64,000 nucleotides of DNA from Leptasterias polaris (lineage: Eukaryota > Echinodermata > Asteroidea > Forcipulatida > Asteriidae). The notes beneath the pieces are model-generated. The model was given only the letters and a program-made list of their open reading frames with translations, was not told where the DNA came from and ran no database searches. The stretch is from contig JAZGTN010000047.1 of assembly GCA_037783415.1 (NCBI GenBank), forward strand, positions 3,038,001-3,102,000, given 5' to 3'. The position numbers and the translations under genes were made by a program. Of the stretch, positions 34,571 through 45,600 are shown one piece after another; position 1 is the first letter of the stretch, and each line of letters starts with the position of its first letter.

Positions 34571-37500
34571 AAATTAGGCTCAAATACCTGTTTAAAATAA
34601 TATGGGAAACTTATGAAGGTGCATCATTCGAAGGCCAATGCCAAGACCAGGGCAACAGAGGCCATGGTCTCTCATATGAAACATGGGGACAGTGATTAGC
34701 GCAGCATTTCGCAGTGAGTGGATAGCACTTTTGTTGTTAGAGGTATCTTTTATAGGATTAGTGAAGCTGACAAGAAGTCGCAGGCAGTATTCATGTTCTG
34801 TGTGATCAATCACATACATGAAATAAGAAACCTGAGAAAAGTTTGGTTTAATCCGTTGTGTGAGTCTGGAGATAGTGAAAACCATACACAGCGTTCATGC
34901 ACCCGAAGTTGTCTTTAATTTTGGTTAGGGCCTATAACAACTGAACTCAGCTGTGGTTGGTTTATTACCCTTTCAGATACAATTTTTCAGGGACAATAAC
35001 ATCATTCCAGAGGGAAATTTAATACAGACAAATTGTTTTTGTAGTCATTTGAATTGAATTTCATAATCAGACAGAGCAATTCGTACAGGCAAGCGATCCT
35101 CTGAAGCGATCCTCTGTATACTGTATGTATATATAGGGAACACTTCGGCAGCACAACAAATTTTCTTCTAGCAGTAACTCACTATATCCCCAAGAAAATC
35201 ACGAGAAAACTAAACTAATGTTTATGATTTTTCAGAATGATGGGAGATTGCCTGGAACTGATTGCCTATAAATTGCCTCATGTGACATTACCTTAACGAC
35301 CTCTCTGTTAGACACTTTAGACCATGTCACCTTTGTTTACAAAATCAGTGACCTTGTACATCCCAGGGTCTTTCTGGCAGGCAAGGTACTACACTGGTCA
35401 TACGGGGAATTTTATATTTTGTTTCATAATTCCAAGAGTTCTAAAGGTAACGGCTGAACAACTTTTAAAATGTGTCCCCCCTTTTTTTCACATCAACAGC
35501 AAATAAAAATCAGACAGTGTAATCTCCATTAACAAATTATAATAGTTAATGTTTTCCTCCATTGAGCTGTGAACAAATCGTGCCTACAGGAAGTCCAGGC
35601 CGCCTGTGGCTCTTTGTGATGTCACATGCCACGTTGTCTGGTATATGCTCGAAGGTTATCGTTTGTATAACCAATTTAGTCTAATATAAGCGTGTGATGT
35701 ATTGATCGAGTAGCAGCTATAAATAGGCAGACGTTTTCCCAAGATACTATTTGTCTTGGACAAACCTATAGATATTCAAATTAATTGTGCAGCCAGGGCA
35801 GAGTTTTTGATGTCAAGATGAAGTAAAATTGGTGATGAGCGGAAACGAAATGAGAAAGTTTCATTCTGAAAGCTCACTGATTCCGAAAGCAAACGAGCTC
35901 GTCTGACAAACTGTCAAACTCATTAAAAATGCCATAATAAATCAAATAGCACAGGGGAAAATGATTGGGTAAATTTTAGACTAGTTTTGTGTTAATTAAA
36001 AATAAATTTACAACAGCGCAACTCAAACATTCCAGATTAACGTGCCAATTATGTCTTTTGATTGGCACCCCAAAACAAGTGACAAATATGGGAGACGCCA
36101 GATAGAGCTATAGATAGCTAAGTTTGTAGAGATAATCCGGAGGTCGCAGGTTCAAGTCCCGCTCTTGTAAATGCTTTAGTTCAACCCAAAATCAAGCACA
36201 GCATTCAAAAAACCCAAAATAACATTTGCTTTTTTGGATTTCCGCAATCGAAATAAGCCCGGTGAAAGAACGTGAACAAAATTCTAAACTATAAAATAAA
36301 ACGTGTTTTTGTTGTTTTCACTGAACAATGTTATTATTTGGTGAAATTCACCCAGGTTTAAAATGTTCTAATTAGTTTTTATTAAAAACTATATGAAACA
36401 AAAACCAATTATTAGGCCTATTTTTAATTCCCTTTAAAGACAAGGTATGCCTTTGGTTTTTTGAACCGTTCGATTGTTTTAATCCTATAAAAATGTAGGG
36501 CCTAGATAATAATACAATAAAACTAACCTGTGAAAATTTCACTTCAAAAGGTGATCGCGTTTTTGAGATATCGCTGAAAAACCGGAGCGAATATGTCCAC
36601 GTAGGAAGAATAATCCCTACAGAAATACACAATCTGAGAAACGTTTCTGACAGAAAAATTCGATATTTTGTACACGTAGTATAAATTTAATTGATGCCTT
36701 TCCTGTTAAAGAAATTTCGCTCAAATACCTGTTTAAAATATAATTATGGGAAACTTATGAAGGGCCGGGCAACAGAGGCCAAGGTCTCTCATATGAAACA
36801 TGGGGACAGTGATTTAGCGCAGCATTTCGCAGTGAGTGGATAGCACATTTGTTGTTAGAGGTATCTTTTACAGGATTGGACGAGTTGACAAGTAGTCGCA
36901 GGCAGTATTCATGTTCTGTGTGATCAACCACATACATGAAATAAGAAACCTGAGAAAAGTTTGGCTTGAAATCAGCTGGGGTTGGTTTATTTACGCTTTC
37001 AGATACAATTTTTCTCGAACAATAACTTCATTCCAGAGGGAAATATAATACAGAAAAATTGTTCTTGTAGGCATTTGAATTTCATAATCGGACAGCTGAG
37101 AGTAATTCATACAGGCAACTTTTGAGGCAATCCTCTGTACTGTATGTATACGGAACACTTGGGCAGCACAACTAATTTTCCTCTGGCTGTAACTCATCAC
37201 TATCCCCAAGAAAATCACGAGAAAACTAAATGTGTATGATTTTTCAGAATCATTGGAGATTGCCTGGAACTGGTTGCCTATAAATTGCCTCGTGTGACAT
37301 TACCTTAACGGCCTCTCTGTTAGACATTATAGACCATGTTTTTAACACCTTTGTTTACAAAATCAGTGACCTTGTACATCCCAGGGTCTTTCTGGCAGTC
37401 AAGATACACTGGTCATACGGACAATTTTATATTTTGTTTCAAAATTCCAAGAGTTCTAAAAGTAACGGCTGAACAACTTTTAAAATGTGTCCCCCTTTCT

Positions 37501-37980
37501 TCACATTAACAGCAAATATAAATCAGACAGTGTAATCTACATAAAAACAGTATAATATTTAATGTTTTCCTCCATTGAGCTGTGTATAAATATTGCGTGC
37601 AGAAAGTCCAGGCTCTGTGGTTCCTTGGCTAACGTGTGGTGTTCACAGGCCATGTGGTCTATGAATAGCTCGAAGGTGATCGTTTGTACGGCTAATTTAA
37701 TCTAAAGCGTGTGATGTATTGATCGAGTAACAGCTATTTTAATAAGCCGACGTTTTCCAAGATATTGTGTATCTTGGACAAACCTATTTAGTCCAAGCGT
37801 GTGATGTTATTGATAGAGTAACAGCTATATTAAAAGGCAGACGTTTTCCAAGATATTATTTATCTTGGACAAACCTATAGATATTCAAATTAATTGTGCA
37901 GCCAGGGCAGAGTTTTTGATGTCAAGATGAAGTAAAATAATATTGGTGATGAGCGAAAACGAAATGATTTAAGTTTCATT
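34570..37980. repeat. alternating tandem duplicated segments
   Basis: Segment Y at 34570-35600 recurs at 36705-37600 (offset about 2144 bp). Segment X at 35640-36420 recurs as a truncated copy at 37660-37970, and an earlier copy lies at 31380-32210. X contains AGACGTTTTCCAAGATATT and a tRNA-like stretch. The ORFs in Y (34592-34885, 36755-36937 minus) are copies of the same frame without recognisable homology. 36430-36660 holds a TTAA-type MITE fragment. Confidence 0.75.
36104..36165 (+). repeat. tRNA-like segment in duplicated unit (copy 2)
   Basis: AGAGC at 36104 can pair with GCTCT at 36161. A TAGCTAAGTTTG A-box-like segment and a canonical B-box-like GGTTCAAGTCC (36149-36159) are present. 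Arm lengths are irregular, so a SINE head or tRNA pseudogene is more likely than a working tRNA gene. Confidence 0.5.
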
Positions 37981-37989
37981 GCAAATGAA

Positions 37990-38599
37990 AGGTTTAGCGT
38001 GTGTTAATACACTTGCGTGCGTTGTCAAAGAGTGGGTCAACGGGTGCGCTTGAACGTCCGGTTTTTACCAGATGTAAATGTCAAAATGTTGTCATCTCTG
38101 TGCATAACTCCCGAACCAGACATTGGATTTTATTTAATCTACATTTCATCAAAAGGGTATTCAAACACTGAATAGACGATACACAAAGTGTGTCCCTTTT
38201 TGACATTGTCTTCTGGTTGAAACCAGAAGTTGAAGTTTAGTAACGGGAAAAACCATGAACCACATGCTTAATTTTTACAATCTACATATCATCGGACATC
38301 AGGTCGTCGATTAAAGTTCAACAAACGCTACACAGAATTTAACCTCAGTGACCATTGACTTCCAGTTTAAATCAGAAGTTAAAAATTCAAAATATCTTAT
38401 CTTATTCATATATTAAAAGCTACTTATCATTTTAGCATATTTTTTTATCAGGTTGTAGAATGTTGAGCCTGCTCAAACATTTGCACAGAGATGACAACAT
38501 TTTGACCTTTACATCTGGTCAAAACCGGACGTTCAAGCGCACCCGTTGACCCACTCATTGACAACGCACGCGCAAGTGTATTAACACACGCTAAACCTT
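37990..38599. mobile_element. 610-bp MITE with 118-bp terminal inverted repeats
   Basis: GGTTTAGCGTGTGTTAATAC at 37990 and its complement ending at 38599; the arms (37990-38107, 38480-38599) differ at only a few positions. The 370-bp centre resembles the TGACGTCA-repeat left part (TTCAACTTCCGG-type words near 25900). Confidence 0.8.
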
Positions 38600-39440
38600 A
38601 ACGTGTACATTGCTTGTTGGGGTTAATTTACATGTAGATGTTTTTGTACTATAAAGCTACTAGACTTGGTTCCAAGTCTGTGATCGTGGTTTTTAGTCTA
38701 CCTGTCACAACATGACAGCTCACGATTTCTTCACCTTGTCGACCACTTCTTACATTACTCACCGCAACCAGAGTACTATCAAAACTTGTCCTACACCAGG
38801 CTTAGCAGGTTGTTTATGAATGACATTTGAAGACACGTTTTCATAACGTGATCAATAAGTTACGTTACATAATAATAAATCGTCACTTTTACGGTACACA
38901 TTTCAAGGCTTTAATATCGACACAATTATAAACCCTAGCGCCCTAAATACTGTACATGATCTAACCTCTCAATTGAACGAATGACTTATTGAACCAATGC
39001 CGAATACCCTGTTTTTTGTTGAAACAAAAACCTAGGTCTAGTTTTCATTGATCTTTACAACGACACTAAAACACCCTTAGCCACCTACTCTAGCAAGCTT
39101 TATAGGGCAGTACAATAATTTGATATTTTCACACATGGTTCATGCATGATTTGTTTTGTTTGGACCTATCCGGGTGCAAGTTTAAAAACTGTTCTCCTTT
39201 CATCTCTTCTGGCTGGCCCATACTTTTTTTTAAATCATCATTTGTTTTGTTTTACTGGAATGCATTGCTTTTATCAACCTTCCGTCTATTTATATTTTTA
39301 TTTACATTTTTTGAAATATCAGTAATATCTTTGGACATACGTTTCGTACAATGTTATATTTTTTATATTAATGAATGTTTTTAACTGCCGCGCACCTTTG
39401 TAAAACCGCTTTAACCTAGTGTGAACATGTAGTTAATGTC
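38600..39440. other. upstream intergenic sequence, no gene seen
   Basis: AT-rich sequence upstream of the lectin gene. The 39142-39384 ORF has no recognisable homology. Distal regulatory sequence cannot be excluded. Confidence 0.4.
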
Positions 39441-39621
39441 AGTGTATTGGTAACGATGGCAACCGTTGGATGAGACCGCTGTTCCCATTTACTTGGTCAA
39501 AGGGTTGTCTCGTGACGCGACAGGTTGCTGTCTCATTTGCGGGGAGATGAACGAGATAACTCGAACCAACATGTTTCGGCACCGGGTCGGTCCTCTGGTG
39601 TCTCAGACCCTTGCTCGTCCC
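39441..39621 (+). promoter_or_regulatory. conserved 5' block of the lectin gene with RFX X-box-like motif
   Basis: About 180 bp directly upstream of the start codon is highly similar to the block upstream of the minus-strand first exon (16312-16507). It begins with GTAACGATGGCAAC at 39450-39463, one mismatch from the palindromic RFX X-box pattern; the minus-strand copy has the perfect form GTAACCATGGCAAC. Part is likely 5' UTR. Conservation is seen directly; a promoter role is inference. Confidence 0.45.
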
Positions 39622-39691
39622 ATGAAGGCCTTTTTGTTGTATCTGGTGGTTGTTAATTTGACTTTTCAATATGTGGAAGGTGAACTTACAG
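39622..39691 (+). CDS. exon 1: signal peptide of the lectin gene
   Basis: The exon encodes a start Met, one Lys, and a hydrophobic stretch (AFLLYLVVVNLTF), ending ...VEGELT plus one base, followed by a GTAAGT donor. The phase-1 end joins exactly to exon 2, the shared codon giving Ala24. A near-identical exon and upstream block lies on the minus strand at 16254-16311, which independently supports this as a real first exon. The ORF extends 52 codons upstream in frame, so a longer N-terminus cannot be excluded. Confidence 0.8.
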
Positions 39692-42600
39692 GTAAGTCAA
39701 CAAGAGTAATCTTTATACTCAGAACAAGGCAATGTGAAATTTGGTAGATATGAGTTATTGTAATAATTTTTAGTGCAAAGTGCCATATTGATGTAACTAA
39801 ACTGAATCATTTTCAAACAACTTATTATAAGGTTTATACCAGTACAATCTTCATACAAAATATTGTAACTATCTCAAATACCGTCAGAGTTGTCGAGAAT
39901 ATTGTTACATCTTTGGTAAATTCCACCATCCCCAAATAAATAAATAATTATTTTAATGAAAAATCGCCTAACACAAGGACAAAAAGCCAGTCATGGTGAT
40001 AGGAAAATTTAAAGGGGCCGATGCCTTCGAATCTCTAAAAGTTTGTTTTGCTGTTTGGCACTTTACTCTAGACTTATTCTTTCAGAGTTGTCCATGCACA
40101 AAAACACCTATTTTGTAATAATAATGTATATTAAAAAAAAATAAAAAAATAAAACATAATCTAACTTATGAAACACAACAAGCGGAACATTATACGGTCC
40201 ACCATTGCAGAGTCAAAAACATAGCGGACCGTGTTCTGTCATGAAGTTGCAAAATAAACACACCATTTCAATGAATATTTATGTGAATCATTATTTTTAT
40301 ATTGAAAACATCTTGCAACCATGTTCATTTCAAAATACTAGCGCTTGTTATGGCCCAAATCGCCCAATCCAAAGGGTGTCCCTTTAAAGGGATACGGCAA
40401 TTTGGGCTATGAAAAGCGTTTGAAACCGTTTGTTATGAAATGCATATGGTTAGAAATATGTTTTTAAAGTAGAATATAATGATCCACACAAATATGCCTC
40501 TCATTTGTGTGGTTTCTCTTTTACTTCGTGAACTAACCGTATGGCCCGCCATTTTGTAGAGCCAATTTTTGACTCCACAAAATGGCGGACTATGTCAGTT
40601 AGCAAAGTAAAATGAAAACTACGCCATTTCGAGGTATGTTTGTGTGGATAATAATTATCCACACAAACATACCTCGAAATGGCGTAGTTTTCCTATGTCA
40701 GTTAGCAAAGTAAAAGGAAAAGGAAAACTACGCCATTTCGAGGTATGTTTGTGTTATCCACACAAACATACCTCGAAATTAGGTAGTTTTCCTTTTACTT
40801 TGCTAACTGACATAGTCCGCCTATGCTACTTCTAAAACATCTTTCCGGCCCTATTCATTTCCAAAGCGCATAATCCAAGGCAATGTGTCCCTTTGTGAAT
40901 GGAAATATCTTGATACCCCAAGTGAAGGTACTGATCATAATTATGGAAGTTGCCTTTCGTCAAGGCGTTCGGTGGCTTTAGACAGCTGTGTAGCTGTGAA
41001 GCGACTCGAACCGGAGACCACAGCCACGCCACGGGGGCCTTTCCCTAACTTGTCATGACTTTCTAATGTTTTTCTTTATTCCTAAAATTCCTACTGATTC
41101 ATTAACCTATAATGCGATTGGATAACCTTTCAGCACTTTATTTATTTTGTATAACAACTGTTGATTGAATTGTTATGATAAATGCAATGACAACAACAAA
41201 AATCGCAAAATCAAGTTAGAAAAGATCTCGTGGTTTCGCCACTCGCGCGTGCTCAAGTTTCCCCTCCATCGCAGATTCGTCATTTGAAAAAACATACTAG
41301 GTAGATGCTATCAATGAGTTTATAATAAGTTTAAATGGTCGCAATAGGCTACTGCTTGTTATTCTAGCAATAGTTTTTGTGAAAAATAAGCGATGGCCAT
41401 ATACACCCACATATTTTTCTCATGACATACTCTGACTGTTGCCAAATTCTATGAATGTATCATCAAAGACACAATTATTTCCTGCCCCCCAATTCAATAA
41501 CAACTAGTTCTTATATAGCGCATTTTACAATAACGTATCAATGCGCTTTACATTAGTGCCCTGGTCATTGGGCCAATAACATTCCTCTAATCTTTCTCAG
41601 CTCCCTGGGTAGTACACAGCCTTGGGCTGCCGTGATGGCGCTCCGAAGGCTTTTTCAAAGACAATATCAACCTCTACCCTTGCAGGTACCCATTTATACC
41701 CCTGGGTGATGAGAAGCAATTATAGCAAAGTGTCTTGTTCAAGGACACAAGCGTCATGACGGGGACTCGAACCCATACCCCGATGACCACCAGAACTTGA
41801 ATCCGATGCTCTTAACCACTCGGCCAAGACACAATTCTTTCCAGCTCCTCTATTTGTCTTTCAGTGCTCTTGGATTTACCCTGGGTTGCACTTTGAAAAC
41901 TCCTCGGTCAGAATTGACCCGGATTCCAGGTCCCCCAGAGCCTGACCCATTCCGGGTCGGGCTGACCCGGAAAGTGATAGAAATAATTAAATTCGGCTTT
42001 TGCGTAATTTTGAGTTCTTTTGTTTTTAGTGTTGATTTATCATTTCAGCTTTCTTATATCTTTCTGATAATGAAACCAAGTGACCATCAAAGGTACTTGT
42101 ATACCACAGGCTCGAAGATACCTGTCACAAATATTGACTGTTTCAAGTGCTAGGGTTAATTAAAGGGACACGTTGCCATGGATTGGGCGATTTGGGCTAT
42201 GGAAAGCATTTGAAACAGTTTGTTATAAAAAGCATATGGTTAGAAAGAAGTTTTTAAAGTAGAATACAATGATCCACACAAATACGCCTCGAAATTGTGT
42301 GGTTTTCTAATTTACTTCGTGAACTAACACGGTCCACCATTTTGTGGAGTCAAAACTTTGGCTCATTAAAACGGCGGGCCGTGTTAGTTCACGAAGTGAA
42401 AGGAAAACCACACAATTTCAAGGTGTATTGGTGTGGATCATTGTATTCTACTTTAAAAACTTCTTTCTAACCATGATTGCTTTTCATAACAAACGGTTCC
42501 AAACGCTTTTATAGCCCAAATCGCCCAATCCAGGGCAAAGTGTCAACGTCGTTCCCAGGGAGGATCGATCTCGCCGCGCCATTTTTTCCCAGCATGCCTT

Positions 42601-45600
42601 GCTCCCTCATATCCCCCTGAAATCATTAAAATGTGCTAGAATCTAGCACATTTTAAATTAGACCTGTAGTCGATCCATTCTACGCGCGCTTTAGTGTGGT
42701 AGCCCGCAAACCGCCGGCATCAAGTCACATAGCATTCTTCTTTGATCTTGTGACATTTCTAACTGCATGCAGTTTAGGGTGACCGTGTAAAAACAAGTTT
42801 CATTTGAAATCGAAACGCGTCAAAATACTTACATTTTTGCACGCGCGTACCATCGCGTACTAAACGTCCTTCAAGCGCCATGCAAGCGCTCGAAAGTTTC
42901 AACTCGAAAGTTTCAAAGTTTCTCCAAGATCATAACTACTCTGCCAATCTACTGCAGTCTCAGTCCCAGCCCCTACCTGCGGAACTTGAAAACCACAACT
43001 ATGCCATTTGTCCACCATCATACTTTGAGATTGGGCTACAATATGCTGATGACATCACATGGGCAAGTAACAATGCTCACCCACTTAGGGAAATAGAACG
43101 GAGGGCACCTGAGGTACTTAAAGAGCGAAACCTGAAGGTAAACAACGCTAAGACAGAAAAACATCACATCAGCAGAAACGGAATTAACACCAGCTGGAAA
43201 AAGTGTAAATACTTAGGCTCCCTACTGGACACTGAGGAAGACATCACCAGAAGAAAAGTACTTTCGATGGTATCCTTCAATAAATGTCGAAGTGTTTTCA
43301 ACAGCAAGTCGATCTCCCATGCAACGAAACTCAAAACATTCCGTGCATTCATAGCATCCATATTTCTATACAACAGTGAATTATGGACACTAACCAAGTC
43401 ACTAGAACAGAAAATCGACGCCTTTCACAGGAGGCTCATGCGTTCAATCCTCGGCCTTCAGTGGCCCAAAAAGGTGTCAAACAAGGTGCTCTATGAAAAA
43501 ACCAACGAGAAACCTTGGAGTGTCATAATCGCAAAAAGACGCCTGAGATGGACAGGCCATCTCCTGAGACTACCTGATGAAACACCAGCCAAGCAAGCGC
43601 TTATGGAGTGTATACGTCATCACAAGCTGCCAAGGGGCGGTCAAAGAACAACATGGCTGAAAAGAATAAATGAAGACCTGAAAGCCACGGACATAAACAT
43701 CAAGAACCGAAATACCTGGCACTTGGCAGCTGATAGAGTGCAGTGGAGGAAACTTACAGAGTGCGCAATGTCAGATGCACTTGACGAAAGCGCTTAGATG
43801 ATGCACGCAAAGTATTCACTTTAGATAGCCAATAGACCCCTTGCATAACGCGGAACGCTAAATGGACCCTGAGGTCACGCACACTATTTTACGCACAAAG
43901 AACACCTATCGTCCAATCATCTGCCTCCTTTGACCTCAGTGAGGGCGCTTTTTTAGCGTGTGATGTCATATGCAAGGGGTCTATCAGTGTTGTTTTTCAG
44001 CACATCCCTACCAGGGGTTAGTGACGAGAGGTATCGATACGGCGCGCTGCCCATGGTAGCGAGGCTGCAACGTGTCCCTTTAAACTACGACTCCCAAGGT
44101 GATCCTCGGCGTGTTCTACTTTTTTCCCATTAAAAAAATTAAGGCATATCTTGAGACGAGCTCTTTATGGTGTTCCATAATTATTTGCCACCTTTATTCA
44201 GAATTTGTTTTACCGTCGCATTTTGTTTTCCGTTGCATTTTTTTTTTCCGTTGCATTTTTTTTTTCCGTCGCATTTTGTTTACCGTCGCATTTTTTCCCC
44301 GTCGCATTTTTGGGGGGCGTATTTTTGTTACACGTGACTCCCACGTGATGAGGATGTTAAACTTTGAGCTTTCAAGAAAATGTATACGTTGAGTTTCTTA
44401 AGTGAGTTCCCCCGGCGTTTAGTTTTGTTTAGTCTATAGACTGTGCAAGTCACGCGCGTAATCGAACTTCCGGGACCATAGTGGTCCCAACCATTATGGA
44501 GTTTTACGTGGGCGAGATTTTGTTTCGTCAATTATTTTAGTTTAACGTAGGTTATGACCTAGAAAAGTATAAATGTTGTTGGGAATGTAATACTAAGTGA
44601 TAACAACATGTGAAAGTAAAACCAATTCAACAATATAACGAAGAAAACCCAAGAATTAAACTTGACCTCAGCTTCCGGTTATTGCAAAAAATTAAGAATT
44701 TTGTGCTCGCCTCCGATCATAAAACTTACATAAACACTTGTTTTGGATGCGCAATTATAATCGCCAGATGCTGTAATTGCAAAGCAAACCCTTTTCATTG
44801 CAGTCTATGGTTGTTGAGGCGTCAGCATCCTCTTTAAACTGCGATACTTGTCCATTTAAGACCCGTTTGACCTTCACGAATCCGCGTAAGGGGTTTCTAA
44901 AAAGTTAACATCAAATAGGCATCCTTGTCCCAGAGTTTTAATTTTTTTTCAATAATAATATACACACTATTGTGATTGTTTTTTCAAAAGCTAAAACTTT
45001 TCATAAAATTGTAATGATTTATGTTTGTTCTTCAGATTTTGTCATGAGATATAATTTAAAACAAAGATTTAATTTCAGAAATAAACATGTTCTTCGTTTG
45101 ACGTGTTTTCTCGTTCGGATACGCGCGAGACTTGCACAGTCTATTCAAGCGGTCAATTTTACCGGTTAGGGGTCTATAGTGTAGACTGACCCCTGGGATG
45201 TAAACAAAGACGTGAAGTATTACGTCACCTTTTCAAAAGATTTTTCAGTTAATTTCTGAATTGTGATGATATTCAATCAAAATATCATTGGACCCTATTT
45301 GTTTTTGCTTCCCGATGACGACATTTTTGAAATGTCGCTGTAAAAGAGTATGAAGTGAAATGACATGTTACACACCACCACCATTTTAAAGTGAGGCTGA
45401 CCTTTTACTTGTATCCTCACTTTCATGAGGACTCGTATCTATTGTATTGGGAAAAGGGTGCATCTCAAAAGTCAATTTGACCTTGTAGATCCTCTTGCAA
45501 ACTTGCAAACAATAATTCAAAATGACGTTTGCTTTTAAGAACACAAATCGATTCAATCCAAACAGGTTTAACAAATTTAAACTTAAAGAAGTACGGTACA

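Larger units (their letters stand above)
42161..44084. repeat. AGGGACACG-family MITE split by a retrotransposon-bearing insert
   Basis: AGGGACACGTTGCC begins near 42164 and its half-palindrome runs to about 42541. The expected end GCAACGTGTCCCTTTAA lies at 44067-44084. The material between includes a GATC-rich repeat also seen near 47680 and 48360, the RT ORF and a small MITE. Confidence 0.5.

Noticed and set aside
39466..39621. Upstream in-frame ATGs at 39466 and 39571 as the lectin start
   Set aside because: They would bury the signal peptide 17-52 residues inside the protein. The similar upstream frame in the minus copy is explained by conserved 5' sequence. Not excluded, only less likely.
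41740..41833. Functional tRNA-Leu gene
   Set aside because: The head is followed by a SINE tail and flanked by a target-site duplication, and acceptor-stem pairing is poor.
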